From: Sphingomonas chungangi
GTDB taxonomy: Bacteria; Pseudomonadota; Alphaproteobacteria; Sphingomonadales; Sphingomonadaceae
Assembly (NCBI RefSeq): GCF_013778325.1
Contig: NZ_JACEIB010000003.1
Coordinates: 248,001 to 312,000, forward strand
Direction of reading: 5' to 3'
DNA: 64,000 bases
Shown piece by piece: positions 37,103 through 45,675 of the stretch (positions within the stretch are counted from its first letter, which is position 1; every line of letters starts with the position of its first letter). The translations under genes and the position numbers were made by a program. The notes under the pieces were generated by a model, which was not told the origin of the DNA, did not search any database, and saw nothing but the letters and a program-made list of their open reading frames with translations.

Positions 37103-37858
37103 GTGACCATGCAGAAGCTCGACCTGGCGGGTAAAACGGCGCTCGTGACCGGCGGCAGCCGCGGCATCGGCGCGGCTTGTGCGAGGCTGCTTGCGGAACG
37201 CGGCGCGGCCGTTGCTTTGACCTATTCCAAAAGCGCCGAGCCGGCTGACTCGCTCGTGAACGCGATCCTAAACGCCGGGGGAACCGCATTTGCCCTGAAC
37301 GTGGATGCCGGGGATGCGAAAACCGTAAAGGCCGGGGTGCGCAACGCGGTCGATCAGCTCGGCGGTGCGCTCGACATCCTCGTCAACAATGCCGGGCTCG
37401 CCGAACACGGGGCCATCGGAGTCTTGTCCGACCAGTCGCTCGATCGGCAGATCGACGTCAATCTGCGTGGCGTATGGCACACGACCGCGGCGGCGCTCGA
37501 TCATTTCCGCGACGGCGGACGGATCATCAATATCGGCAGCTTCTTCAGCGAGCGGGTGCCGTATCCCGGCGCCAGCGCATACGGGATGACCAAGCATGCC
37601 GTCGCTGGGATGACCAGGGGATGGGCGCGGGACCTGGCGTCGAGACAGATCACGGTGAATTGCGTGGAACCGGGCCCTATCGAAACGGACGCGAACCCTG
37701 ACGAAGGCGCGCGCGCTGCAGCGATCAAGGCTGCGGTCCCGCTAGGGCGCTACGGACAGCCGGCGGAAGTCGCCGAACTCGTCGCCTTCCTCGCTTCGGC
37801 GGCTGCAGCGTACATCACGGGCGCTCAGATTCTGATCGACGGTGGTATGCTCGCTTAG
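37103..37858 (+). CDS. Short-chain dehydrogenase/reductase
   Basis: 251 aa from the GTG at 37103 (AAGGA seven bases upstream); an ATG at 37109 is possible. Classical SDR: cofactor motif TGGSRGIG, NNAG at about 93, catalytic Ser in INIGSF and YGMTK, and C-terminal YITGAQILIDGGM. Probably NAD(P)-dependent oxidation or reduction of an alcohol/ketone. It has its own promoter with an operator-like repeat shared with the tetR region 22 kb upstream, so it may be induced with the hydrolase at 13993 rather than with its neighbours. Confidence 0.9.
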   Translation: MTMQKLDLAGKTALVTGGSRGIGAACARLLAERGAAVALTYSKSAEPADSLVNAILNAGGTAFALNVDAGDAKTVKAGVRNAVDQLGGALDILVNNAGLAEHGAIGVLSDQSLDRQIDVNLRGVWHTTAAALDHFRDGGRIINIGSFFSERVPYPGASAYGMTKHAVAGMTRGWARDLASRQITVNCVEPGPIETDANPDEGARAAAIKAAVPLGRYGQPAEVAELVAFLASAAAAYITGAQILIDGGMLA

Positions 37859-37883
37859 CGTCGTGCCTCGAGGCACACGACGC
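37858..37883. terminator. Stem-loop between convergent SDR genes
   Basis: GCGTCGTGCC and GGCACACGACGC pair around a TCGA loop with a two-base bulge, starting at the stop codon of the plus-strand SDR. No U-tract follows, so it is only a possible terminator. Confidence 0.35.
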
Positions 37884-38009
37884 GTATTCGCCCGCCGCTT
37901 ATGATTTCACGGCCTGGCGACGTTGCGCCACCTGCGGCCGTCAACCTTGTCCGCGACGTAACGTGATGCTTGGCTGGCGCTCATTCGGATGCTGGGCGGA
38001 GCTGCCGAG

Positions 38010-38768
38010 TTACGGCCGTCCAACCTTGCCGAGTTGCCTGAAGATGACGCCTGGGGCGATCCTGCTGGCGATCTTGAGGATATTGCTCAGCCCCGGCCGG
38101 ATTTCCACCTTGCCAGCCTCCACGCTGTCGATTGCGCGGCGAACGAGAACATCCACGGGCATACCCTTCTGTCCCTTCATCTCTTCGGCGAACTCATCCC
38201 GGAAGAGTGGCGTCTCGGTCGCGGGCGGCGCTAGTTCGACCACCGAGACGGTGCTCTTCTCCAATTGGACCCGCAGGCAGCGCGTGTAGGCGTGGATCGC
38301 GGCTTTGGCGGCCGAGTAAACGGGCGAGATTGGCATGGGCACGAACGCCAATCCCGAGGACACGTTGAGGATCAGCGCATCGCGCTGGTTCAAGAGATGC
38401 GGCAGGAATTGCTGCACCATGCGGATCGGGCCGTTCAGATCGACGTCGATCTCAAGCGTGACGTTCTCTATCGAGCGCTCTTCGCCGAGTTTCAGATTAC
38501 GCATGATGCCCGCGTTGTTCACCAGCGTGTCGAGGCGGGGAAAGCGCTCGATCACGGTTTTGAACAGTGCGCGTATGGCGTCGGGATCGCTGACGTCGCT
38601 CTGGATCGTCTCGATTTCCGGAAAGCGGCGCTTGGCGTCGTTCAAAGCCTGCTCGTCCCGCCCGGTTATGATGATCACATTGGAGCGGGCGAGCAGCTGA
38701 ACCGCCAATTCAAATCCGATACCGCTGCTGCCGCCCGTGATCAGGATCGTTCTGCCAGAGAGTTTCAT
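38010..38768 (-). CDS. Short-chain dehydrogenase/reductase, DltE-like
   Basis: 252 aa. SDR motifs TGGSSGIG, NNAGIM, VSSG and YSAAK are in order. The sequence resembles the DltE-like clade of SDRs often found beside HxlR regulators (ALILNVSSGLAFVPMPISPVYSAAKAAIHAYTR). It is divergent from the HxlR gene, and a perfect 16-bp palindrome lies between them, so HxlR control is likely. Substrate unknown; a stress-related carbonyl is common for such pairs. Confidence 0.88.
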   Translation of the reverse strand: MKLSGRTILITGGSSGIGFELAVQLLARSNVIIITGRDEQALNDAKRRFPEIETIQSDVSDPDAIRALFKTVIERFPRLDTLVNNAGIMRNLKLGEERSIENVTLEIDVDLNGPIRMVQQFLPHLLNQRDALILNVSSGLAFVPMPISPVYSAAKAAIHAYTRCLRVQLEKSTVSVVELAPPATETPLFRDEFAEEMKGQKGMPVDVLVRRAIDSVEAGKVEIRPGLSNILKIASRIAPGVIFRQLGKVGRP

Positions 38769-38833
38769 GATGCCTGTCTTTCAAGAGAGACTGTCGGCAC
38801 ACATGTGATCGGCATACTCTCCTTTGGAAAGAA

Positions 38834-38849
38834 GGCACAAATTTGTGCC
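38834..38849. promoter_or_regulatory. Perfect 16-bp palindrome, candidate HxlR operator
   Basis: GGCACAAATTTGTGCC, 66 bp from the SDR start and 26 bp before the hxlR-type start. A symmetric site in the divergent region is what an HxlR dimer would use. Confidence 0.65.
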
Positions 38850-38874
38850 ATACTTACCTGAGGGAGACAGTGAG

Positions 38875-39303
38875 ATGGTGGGCAACGCCAAGTTCACGGT
38901 GAAGCAGATTGAGGCGGCAAAACGATACGCGGCGATGACCCCGCCGGTGGAAATCGATCCGCGCATAGAAGCGCTGGTGACCGACCTGATCGGCCGGGTG
39001 GCCGACAAATGGACCATGTTGATCCTGGAGGCCCTTGCGGATCAAGGAACGCTTCGCTTCAGCCGCCTCCGTGAAGCTGTCGGCAATATCAGCCAGAAGA
39101 TGCTGACGCAGACATTGCGCGCCATGGAGCGGGATGGCCTCGTCAACCGGACCGTCTACCCCGTCGTACCGCCGAAGGTCGAATATGCGCTCACCGATCT
39201 CGGGGTGACACTGGGGGCGGCCTTCTGCGGCGTGTGGATATGGGCAAGCGAGAATCTTTTGGAGGTCGAGCGGGCCCGAACGGCCTTCGACAAAAGAGAC
39301 TGA
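38875..39303 (+). CDS. HxlR-family transcriptional regulator
   Basis: 142 aa from the ATG at 38875, with GAGGGAGACAGTG upstream; a TTG at 38824 would place coding sequence over the operator. The HxlR winged helix is evident: VADKWTMLILEALADQGTLRFSRLREAVGNISQKMLTQTLRAMERDGLVNRTVYPVVPPKVEYALTDLG read in pieces along residues 40-115. These regulators control divergent oxidoreductase genes in response to electrophiles or aldehydes. The partner here is the SDR at 38010. Confidence 0.9.
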   Translation: MVGNAKFTVKQIEAAKRYAAMTPPVEIDPRIEALVTDLIGRVADKWTMLILEALADQGTLRFSRLREAVGNISQKMLTQTLRAMERDGLVNRTVYPVVPPKVEYALTDLGVTLGAAFCGVWIWASENLLEVERARTAFDKRD

Positions 39304-39335
39304 ACGCCCTATCTAAGACAGCTATTCCTCCCGGA

Positions 39336-39644
39336 TCAGCTTCCCGAAACAGCAAGGCTCGGTACGATCGTGACCCGCATCTTTGCGCTCGCCTGCCGCA
39401 ATGCGTTGAGCGGTTGATACGCGTCGCTTTCGAACCATGCGCGAAGGGCAATTTCCGAGCGCCAACGTTGGATGACGAGCGGGCCGAAGCCCGGCTCGTC
39501 ATCGACCGGCTTGCTCCCTCGGCCGACGAGCTCGCCGCCTCGCGCCCCGATCAGCGCACTGGCCTCCCGGACGTAGCGTTGAAATCCGGCCGGATCTTCA
39601 ACAGAAAGAACCTCGACCACCACGAACACCGCTTCATCCGCCAT
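39336..39644 (-). CDS. DUF1330 family protein
   Basis: 102 aa, a ferredoxin-like dimeric alpha-beta barrel protein. Family hallmarks: FVVVEVLSVEDPAGFQRYVREA, GARGGELVGRG, and AWFESDAYQPLNALRQASAKMRV at the C-terminus. Function of DUF1330 is not established; related folds act as monooxygenases or small-molecule binders. It is divergent from an AraC regulator 129 bp away, which is its likely controller. Confidence 0.83.
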   Translation of the reverse strand: MADEAVFVVVEVLSVEDPAGFQRYVREASALIGARGGELVGRGSKPVDDEPGFGPLVIQRWRSEIALRAWFESDAYQPLNALRQASAKMRVTIVPSLAVSGS

Positions 39645-39773
39645 CGCTCAACTCCACCCGCTCGCGAAACGAGGTCACGCCCTTCGATCGCTGCCGATTA
39701 TGGACTGAGGCTAGCCGAGGTTCGACAGACGATCTATGCGTCAACGTCCGTCTTTTGTATGAGGTCGTCCAGC

Positions 39774-40688
39774 ATGGATCCTCTATCGGACGTCATTTCA
39801 GCCTTGGAGCTTCGGAACCACCTTGTCGGAGGGTTCGCCGCCGGCGGTCGATGGTCGGTCAGCTTCGAGGCTCACGAGGGTGTCAAATGCTACGCCGTCG
39901 CCTCGGGCGGATGCTGGATCATGGTCGATGGCGCAGAGAGAGCGGTTCGGCTGGAGGAGGGGGATTGCTTCCTGCTTCCTCGTGGGCAGCCGTTTCGGAT
40001 CGGCAGCGATCTGGATGATCCATCCGACGATTGGAAACGTCACTTCTGCACCGCGGAGGACGGGTCCCTCGTCACTTTGAACGGCGGCAGCGAAGTGACC
40101 GTCCTTGGAGGGCATTTCAACCTCGTCGGGCCACAGGTGGAGATGCTCTACGGTATCCTGCCGCCCATCGTTCATCTGCACCGACCCGGAGAGCGCGAAG
40201 CCCTGCGCTGGGTGTTCGACCGCCTGCGCCAGGAACTGAAGGATCGTAAGCCGGGGGGCTTTCTGATGGCGCAACAACTCGCCGCCATGATCCTCATCCA
40301 GGCGCTCCGCCTGCACCTGGACAGGTCGAACGGGGTCGGATGGTTTTCTGCTCTTTCAGACCCGTGCACGGGCGCCGCCATCGCGGCGATCCATCGCGAG
40401 CCTGCGCGGCGGTGGACGGTGGCGAGTCTGGCGCTCGAGGCGGGTATGTCACGATCCAGCTTCGCGGCGCGCTTCGTGCAACTCGTCGGTGATGGTCCGA
40501 TCGAATACCTGACACGCTGGCGGATGATCCTGGCCGGGCGGAGGCTGACACGCGGCGAGCCTCTGGACAACGTGGCCTATTCGCTGGGTTACAAATCTCC
40601 GAGCGCGTTCAGGGCCGCGTTCAAGCGAACAACCGGCCGAACACCCCGCCATTACGCCTTAACAGCGCGCGAGGTGTTCAGCGGATAA
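39774..40688 (+). CDS. AraC-family regulator with N-terminal cupin
   Basis: 304 aa from the ATG at 39774, chosen because GAGG lies nine bases upstream and the long in-frame extension before it reads as the reverse of the DUF1330 gene. N-terminal cupin_6-type sensor (CYAVASGGCWIMVDG, GDCFLLPRGQPFRI) and C-terminal double HTH (WTVASLALEAGMSRSSFAARFVQLVG, then NVAYSLGYKSPSAFRAAFKRTTGRTPRHY). Regulators of this architecture often activate divergent oxidoreductases; here DUF1330 is the neighbour. Confidence 0.9.
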   Translation: MDPLSDVISALELRNHLVGGFAAGGRWSVSFEAHEGVKCYAVASGGCWIMVDGAERAVRLEEGDCFLLPRGQPFRIGSDLDDPSDDWKRHFCTAEDGSLVTLNGGSEVTVLGGHFNLVGPQVEMLYGILPPIVHLHRPGEREALRWVFDRLRQELKDRKPGGFLMAQQLAAMILIQALRLHLDRSNGVGWFSALSDPCTGAAIAAIHREPARRWTVASLALEAGMSRSSFAARFVQLVGDGPIEYLTRWRMILAGRRLTRGEPLDNVAYSLGYKSPSAFRAAFKRTTGRTPRHYALTAREVFSG

Positions 40689-41076
40689 CTCGGGGAGAAC
40701 CGCACGATCAACGTCCTAATTGTCCATAGGCCCAACCAGGCGAGCCGGTTGGCGAAGTTCGATCCGGCCATCGTATCCCGTCAACCAACCTTTTCGGGAA
40801 AGGCAGCTACGGCCGGCCGTCCTCTTAATCCGTTCGTTTTAAGTAGGCAGGTTGGTGGTGTCGGAAATCGAAACGATTGATCTCAAATCAGGCCTACTAC
40901 TACTGGACGCCTCTAGCCGGGGGTACGCAGCCTGTCGAACCGAACAAGGCCGTGCTCATCTTCGATCAATTCGGTTGAGCGGATGGATCGAAGAGGGAAA
41001 GGCGGTTTAAGACGCGAACTACCCTCCAAGCGCAATGGTCGGAGGGTAGCTCGTGATCTCCGATAATGGGTATCGC
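40689..41076. other. Intergenic stretch, weak small ORF and hairpin
   Basis: 388 bp. A plus-strand frame from GTG at 40855 to TAA at 41010 encodes 51 residues with protein-like content (VSEIETIDLKSGLLLLDAS at its start) but no recognised family or strong ribosome site. CTACCCTCC (41019-41027) pairs with GGAGGGTAG (41041-41049), probably the old terminator of the TonB receptor pseudogene read on the minus strand. Confidence 0.35.
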
Positions 41077-41972
41077 CTATTTTTTAAAATTGTACCCCAG
41101 CCGAACACCAATCGTCCGCGGCCTGAGCGTTGTCGCCCGCGCATTGATGAACTCTACAGGGTGCAAATAGATGATCGAGTTGCCGAGTATAGGCCCTTCT
41201 TGAGCTCGACCGCGAGGTTCACGTTGTTGTACGTATCGGTGAAGCCGTAGGCCGGATTCTGTACGCCGGGTTGCCCGAGGATATTTCGCAGAGCGTTCGG
41301 AAAGGCGCTGACATGCTCGATCGTCGCGCGGAAATCTCCGTGGATGTCGTGCAGGTCGAAATTCACCGGGGCGTAGGCAGCCCCCTAGAATTTCGACGCC
41401 GAAAGGCGATCGCCCTTCACCGCGCCGGAGATCGAAGCCTGCTCGGCAGTAAGCTTGGTGATCTCCGTGCCGCCATAGGAGCCGTTGGCGCCGAACGAGA
41501 ACAGCTTGTTCGGGTTCGATGCCAGGTCGAATTCGATGCCGCGGCTCCTGGCGCCGCCGATATTAGTCGCAAACTGGATCTGGTCCGACACCCGGTTCGC
41601 GTTGACCTCGATATTGTTCCAGGTGATGTAGTAGAGTGAAACGGCGGCGTTGAGCGGTCCGTTGAAGAAGCGACCCTTGGCGCCAACCTCGTAGTTGGTC
41701 AGCTTGTCGGACGTCGCGCCGGCCGGAATGGCGATGTCGTTCGGATTGACCTGGCTGACATACCCGACATTAGCGTTCTGGTAGGGCGCGCGATATCCGG
41801 TCGATATCGTGGCGTAGGTCGTTATCTGATTGCTCGGCTTGAACGAGACGCTCGCCTCGAAGGACGGGCGGCTCCCCTTGATCTTGGGCAAAGTCGTCGG
41901 CGTGAAGGGTGAGGTCGCAAGCGGCCCCGGAATGCCGAACAGCGCCTGGACGATATAGGAGGAATCAACCTG
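41077..41972 (-). pseudogene. TonB-dependent receptor remnant (C-terminal part)
   Basis: The minus strand encodes the last third of a TonB receptor barrel: from just after a TAA at 41973-41975, SYIVQALFGIPGPLATSPFT, then ASVSFKPSNQITTYATISTGYRAPYQN and NIGGARSRGIEFDLASNP. An in-frame TAG at 41385-41387 interrupts it, reading resumes in the same frame (VNFDLHDIHGDFRATI, then VNLAVELKKGLY), and a frameshift near 41175 leads to the proper end (IIYLHPVEFINARATTLRPRTIGVRLGYNF) with stop at 41077. Signal peptide, plug and most of the barrel are missing. It cannot make a working receptor. Confidence 0.85.
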
Positions 41973-42362
41973 TTACGCGCGGGCTACCTCCTGCTGACCA
42001 TCGGGCTCGGCTGACAATCTGGCCGGAGATTCTCGATCTCAGCTATATGCTGGCGCTGATGCGGGGTGTGATCATCAGTATGCTCGGAGCGGTCGGCATC
42101 GTGGTACTGCTTGGGCTGCGCTACCCACTGCAAACGCTGCCGCTGCTTTTCTTCGGAATGACCTGGAAAGCGATCTGGCTGATCCGCGTTGCGCTACCGC
42201 TTTGGCTTTCTCACGCTTGCTGCCAGCGCCGCCATGGCAAGCGCCATCCTGATGGCCGCTATATTCCCCTTCGTCGTGCCGTGGGACCATGTCTTCCGGA
42301 ATTGCGTCCTGAGAGCCGACGATCCCTGGAAGACACGCTCGGCTGTCCACGACGCCGAGTGA
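41969..42362 (+). pseudogene. Remnant of a small conserved membrane protein
   Basis: Three frames together give a plausible protein of about 130 residues: LLRAGYLLLTIGLG in one frame up to 42014, then LTIWPEILDLSYMLALMRGVI to TWKAIWLIRVALPLWLS in the next, then ASAILMAAIFPFVVPWDHVFRN and a TGA at 42360. About four membrane segments are visible. Two frameshifts break it, and there is no start with ribosome site. I recognise the pattern as a conserved hypothetical membrane protein of unknown role. It abuts the TonB receptor remnant head-to-head. Confidence 0.6.
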
Positions 42363-42577
42363 GCCGTCTGACCAGATAGGATCAGGCCGCGGCAGGCCGA
42401 AAGTGCGGCCCGGTACGCTCAAGTTGCTGGTGTTCGATCTGATTTCCTGATCAAAGCGATTGCAGGGGCTGGCAAATGGCGGTCACCTCCGCCAGATACA
42501 CTGATTCCGCTCGATGCCCGGTATGGCTCGATATGGCACGATGGCGCCGAAACATTCCGGGGACATGGCAGAACCTT

Positions 42578-43339
42578 ATGACCGACGTTTCCGTCAAGCG
42601 ATCTGGCTCCGCATTCCTCCGGTTTGGCAAGAAATTACGCCCGACGTTGAACAGCTGGATCGAAGCAGCGTCGTTGATCCCGACGACGCCCATCCTCGAT
42701 CCATCGCTGCTCGCATGGACCGAGCGATTGGCGTCGGAGTGGCGGACGATCCAGGCCGAGTGCGACCTGCTGCTCGGCGAGCGCGACGCGATTCCCTCGC
42801 TGGGCCGGATCGCGTCCTACCACCGCCGCATCGCGCCCGACGACAAATGGCGCAGCTTCTTCTTCGAGGCGCACGGTTACGAGGTCGTCTCGAACCGGGC
42901 GCGTTGCCCCGCCACGGCGGCGCTGCTCGACACGATCCCGGATCTGGTCACCGCCTTCTATTCGGTGATGGACGCCGGGACCCATGTTCCCCGTCATCGG
43001 GGCTTCAGCAAGGGACTGCTCAACATCCATCTCGGGTTGCGCATTCCCGGCAAGGCCGGCGATTGCCGTATCCAGGTCGCCGATCAAAATCACGGATGGG
43101 GGGAAGGCGACCTGCTGATGTTCGATGAAAGCTTCCACCATGAAGTCTGGAACGACAGCGACAGGCCGCGTGCAGTGCTTTTCATCCAAGTCATGCGGCC
43201 GATGCGCTGGCGCGGCCGACTGCTGACACGTGCGACGATCGCCGTCGTCAACCGCACCAAATACGTTCAGCAGGCGCGGCGCTCGATCGGCGCGACCCCC
43301 AAGCGCTTCGCCCAGCGATCTCGGGGGGAGGGGCGTTGA
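42578..43339 (+). CDS. Aspartyl/asparaginyl beta-hydroxylase family protein
   Basis: About 253 aa from the ATG at 42578; an ATG at 42476 with AGGGG upstream is the alternative and would add 34 atypical residues. The Asp/Asn beta-hydroxylase (Fe(II)/2-oxoglutarate) core is visible: THVPRHRGFSKGLLNIHLGLRIP with the first iron histidine, and FDESFHHEVWNDSDRPRAVLFIQVMRP with the second. Bacterial relatives include LpxO, which hydroxylates lipid A acyl chains, and small-molecule hydroxylases. No N-terminal membrane anchor of the LpxO kind is obvious. It lies 95 bp before a two-component system. Confidence 0.82.
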   Translation: MTDVSVKRSGSAFLRFGKKLRPTLNSWIEAASLIPTTPILDPSLLAWTERLASEWRTIQAECDLLLGERDAIPSLGRIASYHRRIAPDDKWRSFFFEAHGYEVVSNRARCPATAALLDTIPDLVTAFYSVMDAGTHVPRHRGFSKGLLNIHLGLRIPGKAGDCRIQVADQNHGWGEGDLLMFDESFHHEVWNDSDRPRAVLFIQVMRPMRWRGRLLTRATIAVVNRTKYVQQARRSIGATPKRFAQRSRGEGR

Positions 43340-43434
43340 ACGAGGTCGCACCAATGTGCACGGAGGCCGCACGCCTGGCGTGACATCAATCCGTCATACA
43401 AGCTGTCGATGAGATGCGCGCGTAGGGGTACGCC

Positions 43435-44115
43435 ATGCATCTTCTCATTGTCGAAGACGATCATGTCATCGCGGATCACATCGTGTCCGGACTCGGCCAT
43501 ATCGGGCATAGCGCCACGCTCGCCCGGACGGGCGCGGAGGCGATCAAGGCATGGACCGAGCGATCGCATCACGCCGTGGTGCTTGACCGGATGCTGCCGG
43601 ACATCGACGGCATGTCGGTCATCGACCACATGCGCAGCAGCGGCAGTACCACGCCGGTCCTGATGCTGAGCGCGCTCGGATCGGTGAAGAACCGGATCGA
43701 GGGATTGCAGAGGGGCGCGGACGACTACCTCGCCAAGCCTTTCAGCCTCGACGAGCTTGCCGCCAGGCTCGATGCGCTGGTCCGGCGGGGCACGTCGAGG
43801 CCTGGAAAGATCGGCCTCGAAGTGGGAAGCCTCCAGCTCGATGCGAGCAGCCATCGCGCATCCTTTCGCGGCAAGACCGCAGCGCTCAACCGCAAGCAAT
43901 ATTCCCTGCTCGCGCACCTCATGAGCAATGCAGACCGCATCGTCACGAAGGCGATGCTGCTCGAAGCCGTCTGGTCCTATTCCTTTTCGACCGCGACCAA
44001 CATCATCGAGAGCAACATGAGTCGGCTGCGGACCGGGTTGCAGGAGATCGGGTGCGACCCGATCGAGACGCAGCGCGGCGCCGGCTATATCTTGCGGTCC
44101 GAACGGTGCGCTTGA
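43435..44115 (+). CDS. OmpR/PhoB-family response regulator
   Basis: 226 aa. Receiver domain with the acidic pair in IVEDD, phospho-acceptor Asp51 (VVLDRMLPDIDG) and Lys in YLAKPFS; C-terminal winged helix (LNRKQYSLLAHLMSNADRIVTKAMLLEAVW and RGAGYIL). The end overlaps the sensor kinase start, so the two are translated together. The tandem 16-bp repeat at 45558, in front of the next TonB receptor, is its likely target. Confidence 0.93.
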   Translation: MHLLIVEDDHVIADHIVSGLGHIGHSATLARTGAEAIKAWTERSHHAVVLDRMLPDIDGMSVIDHMRSSGSTTPVLMLSALGSVKNRIEGLQRGADDYLAKPFSLDELAARLDALVRRGTSRPGKIGLEVGSLQLDASSHRASFRGKTAALNRKQYSLLAHLMSNADRIVTKAMLLEAVWSYSFSTATNIIESNMSRLRTGLQEIGCDPIETQRGAGYILRSERCA

Positions 44116-45512
44116 TCAGCGACGCGTTGGCGCGACCCGCACGCCTCGGCCGGCTCGCAATACAGTTTGGCCTGGCCTTCGCCATCGCCATGATCGCGAT
44201 CGGGGTAATCGGATTCGGGCTTGCGGACCACTGGGTGTCGAGTCGCATCGACCAGTCCCTCACCTACCATGCGGACAAATATGTCGCGAAGGTGGAGGGT
44301 GACCCTTCCGCCGAAATGCATCTCCAGGCAGCGATCCTGGAATGGCAGCACCGCAAGGTACTCAGCGAGCGGACCTACATCCTGTTCGACCGGAACGACA
44401 GGCGGATCGCCGGCCGTCTCGATATCAGGCCGCCGCCCGCCGGCTTCTCCTACGTTCATTTCACGGGCGGCGGACGGCACGTCGAGGAGGGACGCGCGCT
44501 CGCGAAGCGGCTGCCAAGAGGCGGACTGTTCGTCGTCGTCCAGCACAGCGAAGCGGCCGAAGGGTTGCACGCGATCCTCCCCTGGGCGGTGCTGGCGATC
44601 TGTCTGGTAGCCTTGGTGCTCGGCGTGTCGGCGACGTTTCTCTTCGCCAAGCTGACCGCCGAACGTCTGTCCGAAACACAGCATATCGCAGCCGCCATCG
44701 CAGCCGGCGACCTGAGCCGCCGGATTCCGATGGATCGGCTCGACGGGATGTTCGCCGAGCAGGGCGAGAGCCTCAACCAGATGCTCGATCACATGGAGGA
44801 GCTGGTTCGGGCGCAGCAGCTCTTCTCCAGCAATCTGGCACACGACCTGCGAACGCCGCTGATGCGCCTGCGCAGCCTGCTCGAAACCGCGTCTCGGGAT
44901 GATCAGGTGACCTTTCCCTCGCTCCTGGAGCGCGCCGAGCGCGAATGCACTTCGATCATCAACATCTTCGATGCGCTTCTTCGGCTCGCCGAAATCGAGA
45001 CCGGACAGCATCCGACCGCGATGGCTCAGGTCTCGTTGCGGCCTTTGCTGGAGGACATCGCGGACACGATGGAGCCCGTGATCAACGATTGCGGCGGCAC
45101 CCTCGCGGTCCGTCAGCTCGACGATGTCACGATCACGGGCGACCCGGACCTGATCAACCAGCTCATGATCAACCTCATCGAAAACGTCGCGACCCATACG
45201 CCTCGAGGAACAAACGTCACCCTGGCGCTCGAGAGCGGTGAATCCGGTGCGATGATCACCGTGTGCGATGACGGACCCGGTCTCGCGACGGGAGACTTCG
45301 TGCGGATCACCAAGCCGTTCGAGCGGGGCAGCGCCGCGTCGGCGCGGACGGGCAGCGGCCTCGGCCTGGCGATCGCGAGCGCCATCGCCCGCTTCCATCG
45401 CGGCAGTCTCGAACTTGTCGACGCATCGCCTGGTCTTGAGGTGAGGGTAAGGATCCCGGCGAACGACGATCAGAACGCCTCGGTTCGGGGCGGAATGCCA
45501 CGCGCTTCCTGA
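44106..45512 (+). CDS. Sensor histidine kinase
   Basis: 468 aa from the GTG at 44106; TTG at 44112, overlapping the regulator's TGA, is an alternative. Two membrane segments (about 15-40 and 160-185) bracket a periplasmic sensor of about 120 residues. HAMP follows, then the H-box NLAHDLRTPLMRLRS, N-box NLIENVATHTPRG, G-boxes CDDGPGLA and TGSGLGLAIA. It phosphorylates the regulator at 43435. The signal is unknown; the downstream receptor and phosphatase suggest a nutrient such as a phosphoester. Confidence 0.92.
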   Translation: MRLISDALARPARLGRLAIQFGLAFAIAMIAIGVIGFGLADHWVSSRIDQSLTYHADKYVAKVEGDPSAEMHLQAAILEWQHRKVLSERTYILFDRNDRRIAGRLDIRPPPAGFSYVHFTGGGRHVEEGRALAKRLPRGGLFVVVQHSEAAEGLHAILPWAVLAICLVALVLGVSATFLFAKLTAERLSETQHIAAAIAAGDLSRRIPMDRLDGMFAEQGESLNQMLDHMEELVRAQQLFSSNLAHDLRTPLMRLRSLLETASRDDQVTFPSLLERAERECTSIINIFDALLRLAEIETGQHPTAMAQVSLRPLLEDIADTMEPVINDCGGTLAVRQLDDVTITGDPDLINQLMINLIENVATHTPRGTNVTLALESGESGAMITVCDDGPGLATGDFVRITKPFERGSAASARTGSGLGLAIASAIARFHRGSLELVDASPGLEVRVRIPANDDQNASVRGGMPRAS

Positions 45513-45557
45513 ACGCGCCCGCGCATTCGGCGGATATCGTCACTTCCTCGTATAGGA

Positions 45558-45589
45558 TTGCAAATTTACAAGGTTGCAGATGTGCAAGG
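45558..45589 (+). repeat. Tandem 16-bp repeat, candidate response-regulator binding site
   Basis: TTGCAAATTTACAAGG directly followed by TTGCAGATGTGCAAGG (13 of 16 identical). It lies 86 bp before the TonB receptor start and 46 bp after the kinase gene. OmpR-family regulators bind direct repeats, so this is probably the operator linking the two-component system to the receptor. Confidence 0.6.
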
Positions 45590-45675
45590 TTCGAGGCCGA
45601 ATTCGTGCCGAACTGTCACGGACCGTTCCTACCCCGCAGCCCAACACTGCACCAACTGCTCGGGGACAACACGAC

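Noticed and set aside
39234-39773. N-terminal extension of the AraC regulator to 39234
   Set aside because: The extra 180 codons mirror the DUF1330 and HxlR coding region in another frame; a ribosome site supports the start at 39774.
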